Shown here one piece after another: positions 17,195 to 26,645 of a stretch of 64,000 bases of DNA; the first letter of the stretch is position 1, and each line of letters starts with the position of its first letter. The notes beneath the pieces are model-generated. The model had not been told where the DNA came from and ran no database searches. It worked only from the letters and a program-made list of their open reading frames with translations. The stretch comes from Streptomyces sp. STR69 (lineage in GTDB: Bacteria; Actinomycetota; Actinomycetes; Streptomycetales; Streptomycetaceae). The DNA is taken from positions 62,001 through 126,000 of the forward strand of contig NZ_JALJRY010000019.1 in assembly GCF_024519455.1 (NCBI RefSeq), written 5' to 3'. A program made the position numbers and the translations under genes.

Positions 17195-17268
17195 AGCCCC
17201 CTGTCGGATTCGAACCGACGACCTACGCATTACAAGTGCGTTGCTCTGGCCAACTGAGCTAAGGAGGC
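17195..17268 (-). tRNA. tRNA-Thr (anticodon TGT)
   Basis: 74 nt on the minus strand. The acceptor stem GCCTCCT pairs with AGGGGGC (one G-U), the discriminator base is U, the D-arm has GCTCAGTTGGCCAGAGC, the anticodon loop CTTGTAA carries TGT (reads ACA, threonine), and the T-loop is GGTTCGAATCC. The 3' CCA is not encoded, as usual in Streptomyces. A terminator hairpin follows. Lone tRNAs are common integration sites, but no integrase or repeated tRNA end is seen nearby. Confidence 0.95.
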
Positions 17269-17516
17269 CTGCACGGGTGTGATGCGGGTGTACCCGGCGT
17301 AGCCGAGTCGTGCGCGATCACGTGCCTGGTGCAGTGTACCCAGGTCCCCGCGGCGCCCTGTCGAAAATTTCCGCGAAGTTCACATGCCCTCGGGTACTGA
17401 CAGACCGGGCAAACGCCAGGTACCGTCCGTATCCAGTTCACTCGCGTGGACTACACCACCACCTTCCTACAACGGATCGTCCGGCACGTTCCTGCCGGTA
17501 GAAGGGGGCCTTCACC
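17269..17516 (+). promoter_or_regulatory. Upstream region of msiK
   Basis: 248 bp between the tRNA gene and msiK. It contains the ribosome site AGAAGGGGG just before ATG 17517, and a less GC-rich patch GTCGAAAATTTCCGCGAAG around 17360. DasR and similar sugar regulators control msiK in relatives; I could not identify a convincing operator half-site pair here. Confidence 0.4.
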
Positions 17517-18653
<1,137 letters not shown>

Positions 18654-18674
18654 CCGGACGTTCGCACGTTCCAC

Positions 18675-18710
18675 GGAGAGGGCCCCGCGGTGATCCGCGG
18701 GGCCCTCTCC
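18675..18710 (+). terminator. Terminator after msiK
   Basis: A perfect 16-bp stem (GGAGAGGGCCCCGCGG paired with CCGCGGGGCCCTCTCC) with a TGAT loop, 21 bp after the msiK stop. Confidence 0.9.
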
Positions 18711-18872
18711 CGTTCCCGGTTCGCGTCGGCCGACCGATGTGACAAATACCCCGGCAGACCCGTCATTTCGAGCAGTGTTCGTCAACGCTCTACCCAATTC
18801 GAGGCACCAATCCATCCCCCGAATTGGTGACTAAATGTCGCCAAATCATTACCGGGCGCTACCCTCACACGC

Positions 18873-19328
18873 GTGAAGCACTCCAATAACCAACAGCCGC
18901 GACGCGGCCGGGGCCCCGCCCGCCGGGTCGGCCGCACCCTCGCCCTCGTCCTGCCCGTCATGATGGTGCTCTCCGGGACCCTCGCGGTCACCCGGGTCAA
19001 CTGGTCGGGGAGCCCGTCCAGTTCGATGCTCACCGCGACGGACGTCACCGCGGCCGGAGCCTCCTCGCGGGCCGCCGCACGCGCCCCCCAGGACGTCCTG
19101 CGCGACCAGCTCATGACCGAGCTCCAGGACAAGAACCCAGGCGTCGTCCTGACCCACCTCCAGGAGGCGGTGAACGGCCACCCGTCGCTCGCCACGCACT
19201 GCACCTCCATCGCCCGCGCACTGGGCCGCGCAGCGGTCCGTATCTACGGCGCCGCACGCGCCCAGTCCTACGCCCGCCCCGTGTGCGACACCGCGTTCGC
19301 CTCCGGGGTCATGGCCGCGCACAGCTGA
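18873..19328 (+). CDS. Small membrane-anchored or secreted protein, unknown
   Basis: 151 residues from GTG at 18873. A basic, arginine-rich start is followed by a membrane helix TLALVLPVMMVLSGTLAVTR at about residues 21-40. The rest (QDVLRDQLMTELQDKNPGVV, HPSLATHCTSIARALGRAAV) lies outside the membrane and has two cysteines that may pair (THCTS, PVCDT). Position next to msiK is conserved in Streptomyces as far as I recall; function unknown. Confidence 0.72.
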   Translation: MKHSNNQQPRRGRGPARRVGRTLALVLPVMMVLSGTLAVTRVNWSGSPSSSMLTATDVTAAGASSRAAARAPQDVLRDQLMTELQDKNPGVVLTHLQEAVNGHPSLATHCTSIARALGRAAVRIYGAARAQSYARPVCDTAFASGVMAAHS

Positions 19329-19424
19329 CCGGAGCCGGCGCCCGGAGTAGGAGGTCGGTAACGGCTGATTAAGGAACGGTTGCAGCCGAAAGATGCGGTG
19401 GGGCCGCCACGTACAGTTCGGGTC

Positions 19425-20156
19425 ATGACCGATCCGAACACCGCGTCGCGCCCCACCCAAGCCGTGATCCTGGCCGGTGGCCAGGGATCCCGGCTGCGCC
19501 CCTACACCGACGACCGGCCCAAGCCGATGGTCGAGATCCCGGGCACCGGGACGCCGATCATCGGCCATCAGCTCGTCTGGCTCGCCGAGGAGGGCGTGAC
19601 CGACGTCGTCGTCAGCTGCGGGCATCTCGCCGAGGTGCTCCAGGACTGGCTGAAAACAGCCGATCTGCCCGTCGACGTGACCACGGTCGTCGAGACGGAG
19701 CCGCTGGGCCGCGGCGGCGGCCTCAAGTACGCCGCCGCGCATCTGCCCCGCCCGGACAGCGCCTGGTACGCCACCAACGGCGACATCTGGACCCGCTTCT
19801 CGCTGCGCGACATGGCGGACTTCCACACCGAGCGCGACGCCGTCGCCACGATCGCGCTGGCCCGGCCGCGGATCCCCTGGGGGGCCGTGCAGACGGACGA
19901 CTTCGGGCGCGTCACGGACTTCATCGAGTCGCCGCCGACGCAGTACGCGATCAATGCGGGGGTGTACGTCTTCTCGCCCGAGTTCGCCGGGTTGTTGCCG
20001 GAGCGGGGGGATCACGAGCGGACGACGTTCCCGCACCTCGCGCGTGAGTTGCGGCTGGCCGGGTTCCCGATTCCTCAGGGAGCGTACTGGCGGGCCATCG
20101 ACACTGCGAAGGACCTCAGGGAAGCCGCCAAGGAGCTTGCTGCGCTTGGTCGTTGA
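19425..20156 (+). CDS. Sugar-phosphate nucleotidyltransferase (NDP-sugar pyrophosphorylase)
   Basis: 243 residues from ATG 19425; the 45 bp upstream in frame are not protein-like. The N-terminal signature AVILAGGQGSRLRPYTDDRP is the nucleotide-binding loop with the catalytic GxGxRLxPxT...P motif. KPMVEIPGTGTPIIGHQLVW then binds the sugar phosphate, and WYATNGDIWTRF supplies the metal-binding aspartate. The size fits a single catalytic domain without the left-handed helix extension. It makes an NDP-sugar from a sugar-1-phosphate and an NTP in the cytoplasm; the sugar is not predictable. The substrate-loop and length resemble mannose-1-phosphate guanylyltransferase-like proteins. Confidence 0.87.
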   Translation: MTDPNTASRPTQAVILAGGQGSRLRPYTDDRPKPMVEIPGTGTPIIGHQLVWLAEEGVTDVVVSCGHLAEVLQDWLKTADLPVDVTTVVETEPLGRGGGLKYAAAHLPRPDSAWYATNGDIWTRFSLRDMADFHTERDAVATIALARPRIPWGAVQTDDFGRVTDFIESPPTQYAINAGVYVFSPEFAGLLPERGDHERTTFPHLARELRLAGFPIPQGAYWRAIDTAKDLREAAKELAALGR

Positions 20157-20173
20157 GTGCGGCTTTCGTCGTG

Positions 20174-20210
20174 GCTGGTCGCGCAGTTCCCCGCGCCCCC
20201 AACGGGGCGC
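20174..20210. repeat. Streptomyces dispersed intergenic repeat, copy 1
   Basis: Core GCTGGTCGCGCAGTTCCCCG followed by CGCCCC and a GGGGCG return arm. The same core recurs at 24631-24656. Such palindromic elements are common between Streptomyces genes. Confidence 0.7.
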
Positions 20211-20227
20211 CCCGGTTGACGTACGTC

Positions 20228-20263
20228 GAGAAGGGCCCGCACGGATTCGTGCGGGCCCTTCTC
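20228..20263. terminator. Bidirectional terminator
   Basis: Perfect 16-bp stem GAGAAGGGCCCGCACG / CGTGCGGGCCCTTCTC with a GATT loop, between the convergent nucleotidyltransferase and DoxX genes. Confidence 0.88.
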
Positions 20264-20322
20264 GTGTGCCGAAGGTCAGCCGGTGGGCGGTGACTGCTTC
20301 AACAAGCCGCCCACCGGCCCAG

Positions 20323-21966
20323 TTACCCCAACAGGCCGCCCACCAGGCCCGGCTGGCCGGAGGAGGACGAACCCCCGGTGCTGGAGCCGCCGCTTGAGCC
20401 GGTGCCGCCTGTGGTGCCGCCGCCCGATGTGGGGCCGGAGGTCGTGCTGGGGGCCTGGCCGGCCGGGGAGGACTGGTGGGGCTGGGTGCGGCCCGCGGTG
20501 CCCTGGGTCTGGCTGGGGGCGCCGCCGGTGGCCGTACCGGTGGACGAGTGGGTCGCGCCCGGGCTCGTCGCGGCGTGCGACGGGCTGGCCGAAGTGGGCT
20601 GCCTGGACGGCGAGTTGACCGCCGAGGGGCTGCTGCTGCGGCTCTTGGTCGGTTCCCCGGGGAGCGGGGCGCCGGGGAGTTCGTTGCGCGGGGCCTCGCC
20701 GGGGCCGGGGACGACCACGCGGCTGGAGTCGCGCACCGCGCCGCCGAGCAGCGAGCCGATGAGCAGGGTGAGGCCGATGGAGACCGCCGTGACCAGGGCA
20801 CCGCGGCGCAGGACGTAGCGGCGCAGTTCCCAGATGTCGGCGCGGGGTCCAAGGCGGCGCCAGGCGCTGCCCGCGAGGCGGCCGTCGACGGAGTAGACGG
20901 GGGCGCCGGCGATGATCAGCGGGGACCAGGCGGCGAGGTAGATGATGTCGGGGGCGTCGTAGGCGGGAACGGTCTTCCAGCTGACGGTGACGATGAGCGC
21001 GGCGGAGAGCAGCGCGCCGCCGACCGCCGCGACCCGCTGCCACAGGCCGAGGATCGTCAGGACGCCCACGATGACCTGGGCGAAGGCGATGACGAGCCCG
21101 GAGCCCACGGGGTGCTGGAGGGCGAACTGCCGTAGTGGCTCGGCGACTTCCCAGGGGTGCAGGGTGTTGAGCCACTTCACCATGGAGCCGCGTTTGCCGC
21201 CGTCGAAGTAGACGGGGTCGCACAGCTTGCCCATGCCGGCGTAGATGGAGATGAAGCCGAGGAAGATGCGGAGGGGGAGCAGGACGACGCCGAGGTTCAT
21301 CCGGCGGCCCGGGTAATAGGCGTGCCGTACCGGGTCGTTGGGGTGCCGTCCGGTGCGCCGCTCGGTGTCGCCGTCCGCCTCGAAGTCCTCGAACTCCCCG
21401 TCTCCGTAGGCGGGTTCGTCGTAGGCGCTGCCCACGGTCCGCATCTGCGGCAGGAGTCGGTTCTCGCCGGTGTCGTGGGCGTGGCCGCGCTGGGCGCCGA
21501 CGATGGGGGTTTCGAGGGTCTGCGCGGTCAGGTCGCCGTCGTAGCCGCCGCCGTAACCGCCGTCCTGGATACGGGGGATGACCTGCGTGGCGCCGGCGTC
21601 GGCGGTCGGCTGCTCGCCGTGGCGCACGCCGCTGCCCCGCACGGCCTGGAGCAGCCGGTGGGCGCCGGTGTCGTCCGGGGCGGACTTGCCGCTCCAGACG
21701 ACGGGCCGTCGGCGGGCGGCGCCCGGGCCGGTCGCGGGCATCCGGGCGGCGTCCTCGGCGGTACTCAACTGCCGTGCGAGGCGCGGGTTTTGGGTGCGCG
21801 TCGAGGCGCCCAGCTGCACGCGGAAACTCGCATGGTTGACGATGACCTGGGCCGGATCGCTCGGCACCTTCACCATGCTCAGCGCGGGAGCGTCGTCCAA
21901 TCCGGACTGGAATCCGGACGAGCGGTCCCCCGTGGGTGTGCGGGGTGTTCTGGTGTCCACACTCAT
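20323..21966 (-). CDS. DoxX-family membrane protein with long disordered flanks
   Basis: 547 residues. The first 220 are hydrophilic and probably disordered. Residues about 225-420 form the DoxX core with several helices: RRMNLGVVLLPLRIFLGFIS, GSGLVIAFAQVIVGVLTILG, WQRVAAVGGALLSAALIVTV and DIIYLAAWSPLIIAGAPVYS. A further helix VTAVSIGLTLLIGSLLGGAV is followed by a 110-residue tail made almost only of Ser, Gly, Thr, Pro and Ala, ending GQPGLVGGLLG, likely outside the cell. DoxX proteins are linked to thiol and redox homeostasis in actinobacteria, but the flanking extensions are special to Streptomyces and unexplained. Transcribed in line with but 130 bp from rlmB. Confidence 0.85.
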   Translation of the reverse strand: MSVDTRTPRTPTGDRSSGFQSGLDDAPALSMVKVPSDPAQVIVNHASFRVQLGASTRTQNPRLARQLSTAEDAARMPATGPGAARRRPVVWSGKSAPDDTGAHRLLQAVRGSGVRHGEQPTADAGATQVIPRIQDGGYGGGYDGDLTAQTLETPIVGAQRGHAHDTGENRLLPQMRTVGSAYDEPAYGDGEFEDFEADGDTERRTGRHPNDPVRHAYYPGRRMNLGVVLLPLRIFLGFISIYAGMGKLCDPVYFDGGKRGSMVKWLNTLHPWEVAEPLRQFALQHPVGSGLVIAFAQVIVGVLTILGLWQRVAAVGGALLSAALIVTVSWKTVPAYDAPDIIYLAAWSPLIIAGAPVYSVDGRLAGSAWRRLGPRADIWELRRYVLRRGALVTAVSIGLTLLIGSLLGGAVRDSSRVVVPGPGEAPRNELPGAPLPGEPTKSRSSSPSAVNSPSRQPTSASPSHAATSPGATHSSTGTATGGAPSQTQGTAGRTQPHQSSPAGQAPSTTSGPTSGGGTTGGTGSSGGSSTGGSSSSGQPGLVGGLLG

Positions 21967-22095
21967 CTAACCGAGTGACGTGTGTTTAGGACACTGCTTT
22001 GACTTGCCGGAAGTGTCCGGACAGCGTCAAGCTCGCCCTCGCCCCCCAGATTGCCCCGAGTGGGTGACCACGCCGAACGCCCGTTCAGCTACGAC

Positions 22096-23040
22096 TCAGC
22101 TACGGCGCCGAGCCGCCTCGTAGAGCACGATTCCGGCCGCCACACCCGCGTTCAGCGACTCCGCGCCGCCCGGCATCGAAATCCGTACCCGGTAGTCGCA
22201 GGTCTCGCCGACGAGACGGGAGAGGCCCTTGCCCTCGCTGCCCACGACGATGACCACCGGGCCCTCCAGGGCCGGGAGTTCGCCGATCTCGGCCTCTCCG
22301 TCGGCGGCCAGGCCGACGATCGCGATACCGGCCTTCTTGTACGCCTCCAGGGCGCGCGTCAGGTTCGTGGCGCGGGCGACGGGCGTACGGGCCGCCGTAC
22401 CGGCCGATGTCTTCCAGGCGCCGGCCGTCATGCCGGCCGCGCGGCGCTCGGGGACGAGGACGCCGTGGCCGCCGAACGCGGAGACGGAGCGGACGATCGC
22501 GCCGAGGTTGCGCGGGTCGGTCACCCCGTCGAGGGCGACGATCAGCGGGTCCTCGCCCTTGTCGTAGGCCGCGTTGGCGAGGTCCTCGGCGTGCGCGTAC
22601 TCGTACGGCGGGACCTGGAGGACCAGGCCCTGGTGGTTGAGGCCGTTGGTCATGCGGTCCAGCTCGGGGCGCGGGGCCTCCATGAGGTGGACGCCACCGC
22701 GCTCGGCGACCAGCTGGAGCGCCTCGCGCACCCGCTCGTCGTTGTCGATGAACTGCTGGACGTAGAGCGTGACCGCCGGAACGCCCTCGCGCAGCGCCTC
22801 CACGACCGGGTTGCGGCCGACGACCATCTCGGACGTGCCCTTGCCGCCGCGTCCGCGCGCGACCGGTGCGCGCCGCTGGACCTGCTTGGCCTTGGCGTTG
22901 GCGATGCGGTTCTTCTTGTGTCCCTTGCGCGCCTCGGCGGGCGGGGTGGGGCCCTTGCCTTCGAGGCCCCTGCGCCGCTGGCCGCCACTGCCGACCTGCG
23001 CGCCCTTCTTGCCGGACATGCGGCGGTTGTTGGCTGCCAT
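22096..23040 (-). CDS. rlmB: 23S rRNA (guanosine-2'-O-) methyltransferase, RlmB/TrmH type
   Basis: 314 residues. The first 70 are a basic RNA-binding extension (KKGAQVGSGGQRRRGLEGKG). EMVVGRNPVVEALREG begins the substrate-binding L30e-like domain. The SPOUT catalytic domain has motif 1 DGVTDPRNLGAIVRS, motif 2 VIVVGSEGKGLSRLVGE and motif 3 ISMPGGAESLNAGVAAGIVL, where the trefoil knot binds SAM. The usual target is G2251 in the peptidyl-transferase loop of 23S rRNA. In actinobacteria it commonly follows cysS as here (110 bp gap), so the two are probably one transcript. Confidence 0.93.
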   Translation of the reverse strand: MAANNRRMSGKKGAQVGSGGQRRRGLEGKGPTPPAEARKGHKKNRIANAKAKQVQRRAPVARGRGGKGTSEMVVGRNPVVEALREGVPAVTLYVQQFIDNDERVREALQLVAERGGVHLMEAPRPELDRMTNGLNHQGLVLQVPPYEYAHAEDLANAAYDKGEDPLIVALDGVTDPRNLGAIVRSVSAFGGHGVLVPERRAAGMTAGAWKTSAGTAARTPVARATNLTRALEAYKKAGIAIVGLAADGEAEIGELPALEGPVVIVVGSEGKGLSRLVGETCDYRVRISMPGGAESLNAGVAAGIVLYEAARRRS

Positions 23041-23150
23041 GACCTACCTGTCTGTGCGATGCGATGAATGCGAATGAATACGTACGTCTATGCAGTGTGC
23101 CGCCCGGGGGGCCGGGCGGCACAGTCGATCTTCGTTGACCGGGGTTGCGT

Positions 23151-24551
23151 TCAGCGTGGGCCGAGGGTCCAGCGGGGGCCCTGCGGGCCGTCCTCGATGA
23201 CCAGGCCGGACTGGTTGAGCTGGTCGCGGATGGCGTCCGCGGTGCCCCAGTCCTTACGACCCCGGGCGGCCTCGCGCTGGTCGAGGACCATGCGGACCAG
23301 GGTGTCGACGACGCCGTGCAGGTCTTCGCCGCGGTCGGTCTCGCCGGCCCACTGCGGGTCCAGCGGGTCCAGGCCGAGGACGCCGAGCATGGCGCGCACC
23401 TCGGCGAGACGCGCCACGGCGGCTTCCTTGTCGTCGGCGGCCAGCGCGCTGTTGCCCTGCCGGACCGTGGTGTGCACGACGGCGAGGGCCTGCGGCACGC
23501 CCAGGTCGTCGTCCATCGCCTCGGCGAACGCCGGCGGCACCTCGGCCGCGGGCTCGACGACTCCCCCGGCCTTCTCCATCACCCGCTGCACGAAGCCCTC
23601 GATCCGCGCGAACGCGGACTCCGCCTCGCGCAGGGCCTCCTCGCTGTACTCGATCATCGAGCGGTAGTGCGGGGTGCCGAGGTAGTAGCGGAGCACGATC
23701 GGCCGCCACTGCTTGACCATCTCGCTGACCAGCACGCTGTTGCCGAGCGACTTCGACATCTTCTCGCCGCTCATGGTGACCCAGGCGTTGTGCACCCAGT
23801 ACTGCGCGAAGTCGTCGCCGTAGGCCTTGGCCTGGGCGATCTCGTTCTCGTGGTGCGGGAAGATCAGGTCGAGGCCGCCGCCGTGGATGTCGAAGGCGGG
23901 GCCCAGGTACTTGTGCGCCATCGCCGAGCACTCCAGGTGCCAGCCGGGCCGGCCGCGGCCCCACGGGGTCTCCCAGTCGGGCTCACCCGGCTTGGTCGCC
24001 TTCCACATCGCGAAGTCGCGCGGGTCCCGCTTGCCGGTGATGCCCTCCTCGGAGGGCTGGCGCAGGTCGTCGATGTCCTGGTTGGAGAGCTGGAGATAGT
24101 CCGGGTACGACCGCACGTCGAAGTAGACGCTGCCGTCGGCCTCGTAGGCGTACCCGCGCTCGATGAGCCCGCGCATCATCTCGATCATCTCGGGGACATG
24201 ACCGGTCGCGCGCGGTTCGTACGTCGGCGGGAGGCAGCCGAGTGCCTGGTAGCCGTCGTTGAACGCGCGCTCGTTCTCGTAGCCGATGGACCACCAAGGG
24301 CGGCCCTGGTCACGGGACTTGGCAATGATCTTGTCGTCGATGTCGGTGACGTTACGGATGAACGTGACGTCATAGCCGCGGTGTTCGAACCAGCGGCGCA
24401 GGATGTCGAAGTTCAGGCCCGAGCGGATGTGGCCGATGTGCGGGGCGGCCTGCACGGTGGCACCACACAGGTAGATCGAGACACAGCCCGCGGTGAGCGG
24501 GATGAAGTCGCGAATCTGCCGGGCGCTGGTGTCGTACAGACGAATGGTCAC
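23151..24551 (-). CDS. cysS: Cysteinyl-tRNA synthetase
   Basis: 466 residues. It begins TIRLYDTSARQIRDFIPLTA; the zinc-binding cysteine is in YLCGATVQAAPHIGHIRSGL, which also carries the HIGH motif (HIGH). KMSKS is present as EKMSKSLGNSVLV. WHLECSAMAHKYLG and GGGLDLIFPHHENEIAQA supply the other zinc ligands and class I core residues. The C-terminal helical DALR domain is EALREAESAFARIEGF onwards. Charges tRNA-Cys; MshC, a paralogue for mycothiol, lacks the C-terminal domain, so this is true CysS. Upstream gene ispF ends 119 bp before. Confidence 0.96.
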   Translation of the reverse strand: MTIRLYDTSARQIRDFIPLTAGCVSIYLCGATVQAAPHIGHIRSGLNFDILRRWFEHRGYDVTFIRNVTDIDDKIIAKSRDQGRPWWSIGYENERAFNDGYQALGCLPPTYEPRATGHVPEMIEMMRGLIERGYAYEADGSVYFDVRSYPDYLQLSNQDIDDLRQPSEEGITGKRDPRDFAMWKATKPGEPDWETPWGRGRPGWHLECSAMAHKYLGPAFDIHGGGLDLIFPHHENEIAQAKAYGDDFAQYWVHNAWVTMSGEKMSKSLGNSVLVSEMVKQWRPIVLRYYLGTPHYRSMIEYSEEALREAESAFARIEGFVQRVMEKAGGVVEPAAEVPPAFAEAMDDDLGVPQALAVVHTTVRQGNSALAADDKEAAVARLAEVRAMLGVLGLDPLDPQWAGETDRGEDLHGVVDTLVRMVLDQREAARGRKDWGTADAIRDQLNQSGLVIEDGPQGPRWTLGPR

Positions 24552-24630
24552 GGTACAAGGGTAGTGGGCGGTACGGGGTGCCCGGTGCCTTCCGGTGGAT
24601 TAGCCGTTTTCGGGTGCGGGTCCGGTGGGG

Positions 24631-24656
24631 GCTGGGCGCGCAGTTCCCCGCGCCCC
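24631..24656. repeat. Streptomyces dispersed intergenic repeat, copy 2
   Basis: GCTGGGCGCGCAGTTCCCCG followed by CGCCCC, the same core as at 20174, between the 3' end of ispF and the start of cysS. Confidence 0.68.
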
Positions 24657-24669
24657 TAAGTAGGCAAGG

Positions 24670-25170
24670 TCACGCTTGTTTCAGCACCAGGGCCGTTGCC
24701 ACCGCCATCAGACCCTCGTCCCTGCCCGGGAAGCCCAAGCCGTCCGTCGTCGCGCCCGAGACCGACACCGGTGCTCCCGCCGCCTCCGACAGCAGCTTCT
24801 GGGCCTCGTCCCTTCGCTTGCCGATCTTCGGGCGTGGGCCTACGACCTGGACCGCGACGTTGCCGATGGTGAAGCCCGCCTCGCGGACGATTCTCGCGGC
24901 CTCCGTCAGCAAGGTCACCCCGGACGCACCCGACCACTCGGGGCGGCCCGTGCCGAAGTGCTGGCCGAGGTCACCGAGCCCGGCCGCCGAGAACAGCGCG
25001 TTGCAGGCCGCGTGGGCGACGACGTCCGCGTCGGAGTGGCCGGCCAGACCCGGACCCTCGCCCTCCCACTTCAGACCCGCGCACCACAGCTCGCGGCCCT
25101 CCTCGAAGGCGTGGATGTCGGTGCCGATGCCGACCTGGGGCAGGGGAAACGGAAGGGGCTCAGAAGCCAT
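24670..25170 (-). CDS. ispF: 2-C-methyl-D-erythritol 2,4-cyclodiphosphate synthase
   Basis: 166 residues. Metal-binding motif GIGTDIHAFEEGRELWCAGL holds the zinc Asp and His, GHSDADVVAHAACNALFSAA the third ligand and the cyclisation residues. DLGQHFGTGRPEWSG and the C-terminal TTDGLGFPGRDEGLMAVATA complete the active site shared between subunits of the trimer. Fifth step of the MEP isoprenoid pathway. Start ATG 25170 overlaps the 3' end of ispD by 11 bp; the two are one operon. Confidence 0.96.
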   Translation of the reverse strand: MASEPLPFPLPQVGIGTDIHAFEEGRELWCAGLKWEGEGPGLAGHSDADVVAHAACNALFSAAGLGDLGQHFGTGRPEWSGASGVTLLTEAARIVREAGFTIGNVAVQVVGPRPKIGKRRDEAQKLLSEAAGAPVSVSGATTDGLGFPGRDEGLMAVATALVLKQA

Positions 25171-25912
25171 CGTTCAGCCTCCTGCGGGCCAGGACCGCCT
25201 CCGCGAGGACGAGGTCCAGGGGGCGGGTCACCTTGAAGGCCTCCTCGTGGCCGGGGACGACCACGACCGTCAGGCCGAGCTGCTCGACCATGCTCGCGTC
25301 GTCGGTGACGTTGTCGGTGACCGTCTCGTGGGCGCGGACGAGCGTGGCCCGGTCGAAGCCCTGTGGTGTCTGTACGGCGCGGAGGCGGGCCCGCTCGGGG
25401 GTGGCGACGACCGGCTCCGGGTCGCCGGGGTGCGCGGCCGGCTTGACTTCCTTCACCGTGTCGGCGAGCGGCAGGGCCGGTACGACGGCGGGAGCCCCGT
25501 CCCGTACGGCCTCGATGACCGCGTCGACCGTGTCGACCGGGACGAGCGGGCGGGCCGCGTCGTGGACGAGGACGACGTCGTAGCCGGGGGGCAGCGCGTC
25601 GAGGCCGAGCTTCACGGACTCCTGGCGGGACTCGCCGCCGGGGACGACCAGGAAGTCGGTGCGCTCGGGCAGCGCGTGCGCGTCGAGGAGGGTCTTGACC
25701 TCCGAGGCTCCGTCGGGCGGGGCCACGACGACGACCAGGGTGACGGCGCGGGACGCGGCGAGTGCGCGGACCGCGTGGATGAGCATGGGGGTGCCGTTCA
25801 GCGCGCGTAGCGCTTTGGGGGCGCCCGGGCCGAGGCGTACGCCCCGCCCGGCGGCCGGAATCACGGCGGCGACGGAGGACTGCGCCTGCGAAGAGCGCGA
25901 ATCGTCAGACAT
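25160..25912 (-). CDS. ispD: 2-C-methyl-D-erythritol 4-phosphate cytidylyltransferase
   Basis: 250 residues. The nucleotide-binding loop AVIPAAGRGVRLGPGAPKAL (G-rich with the catalytic Arg and Lys) is followed by VVPGGESRQESVKLGLDA and VLVHDAARPLVPVDTVDAVI, the conserved IspD signature. TPQGFDRATLVRAHE closes the site. Activates MEP with CTP in the third step of the MEP pathway. Overlaps ispF by 11 bp. The 250-bp gap to carD contains a GC-rich stretch with no obvious terminator. Confidence 0.96.
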   Translation of the reverse strand: MSDDSRSSQAQSSVAAVIPAAGRGVRLGPGAPKALRALNGTPMLIHAVRALAASRAVTLVVVVAPPDGASEVKTLLDAHALPERTDFLVVPGGESRQESVKLGLDALPPGYDVVLVHDAARPLVPVDTVDAVIEAVRDGAPAVVPALPLADTVKEVKPAAHPGDPEPVVATPERARLRAVQTPQGFDRATLVRAHETVTDNVTDDASMVEQLGLTVVVVPGHEEAFKVTRPLDLVLAEAVLARRRLNDGF

Positions 25913-26162
25913 CGGTTCCTGTCAGGTTTGTGTGCTCGACCTACGTGGGTATGGCCTGAGGAGTGCCGGGCGCGACGCCTTGACCGGACCCTTCCGTGAC
26001 ACCGGTCGAGCCTGCTGCCCGGGCCCGGCACACCATTATCGGGGGTTTCTCCGCGTAGCCATGACCTGCCCCCGAACATGCCGAAGCGCCCGGCGACAGG
26101 CGGGCTGTCATCGGGCACTACGGCATTTCAGTGTGCTGAGCAGGGCGTACCAGGTGCCTGCG

Positions 26163-26645
26163 TCAGGACGCGAGAACCTCGTCGAGCAGGGCCTCGGCCT
26201 TGTCCTCGTTCGTGTTCTCCGCGAGCGCGAGCTCACTCACCAGGATCTGGCGAGCCTTGGCGAGCATGCGCTTCTCACCTGCGGAGAGTCCGCGCTCGCG
26301 CTCACGACGCCACAGGTCACGGACGACTTCCGCGACCTTGATGACATCGCCGGAGGCGAGCTTCTCCAGATTTGCTTTGTAACGACGCGACCAGTTCGTG
26401 GGCTCCTCGGCATACGGAGCGCGCAGCACCTCGAAGACCCGGTCCAGCCCGTCCTGACCGACCACATCACGTACGCCGACGAACTCCGCATTGTCCGCTG
26501 GCACACGCACCGTCAGGTCACCCTGAGCGACCTTCAGCACCAAGTAGGTCTTGTCCACGCCTTTGATCTGGCGAGTTTCGATAGCCTCGATCAGCGCGGC
26601 CCCGTGATGGGGATAGACCACGGTGTCGCCAACCTTGAACGTCAT
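26163..26645 (-). CDS. carD: CarD/CdnL family RNA polymerase-binding regulator
   Basis: 160 residues. The N-terminal Tudor-like RNAP-interaction domain is FKVGDTVVYPHHGAALIEAI (residues 3-22), with TYLVLKVAQGDLTVRVPADN next. The C-terminal helical DNA-binding part has NWSRRYKANLEKLASGDVIK and the conserved tryptophan-containing VVRDLWRRERERGLS that contacts the promoter bubble. CarD stabilises open complexes at rRNA and housekeeping promoters in actinobacteria. Divergent from the lipoprotein gene with a 610-bp spacer, and upstream of ispD-ispF on the same strand, a typical actinobacterial order. Confidence 0.95.
   Translation of the reverse strand: MTFKVGDTVVYPHHGAALIEAIETRQIKGVDKTYLVLKVAQGDLTVRVPADNAEFVGVRDVVGQDGLDRVFEVLRAPYAEEPTNWSRRYKANLEKLASGDVIKVAEVVRDLWRRERERGLSAGEKRMLAKARQILVSELALAENTNEDKAEALLDEVLAS

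Noticed and set aside
17195..17268. tRNA-Thr as an integration (att) site
   Set aside because: No integrase, no repeated tRNA 3' end and core genes on the msiK side.
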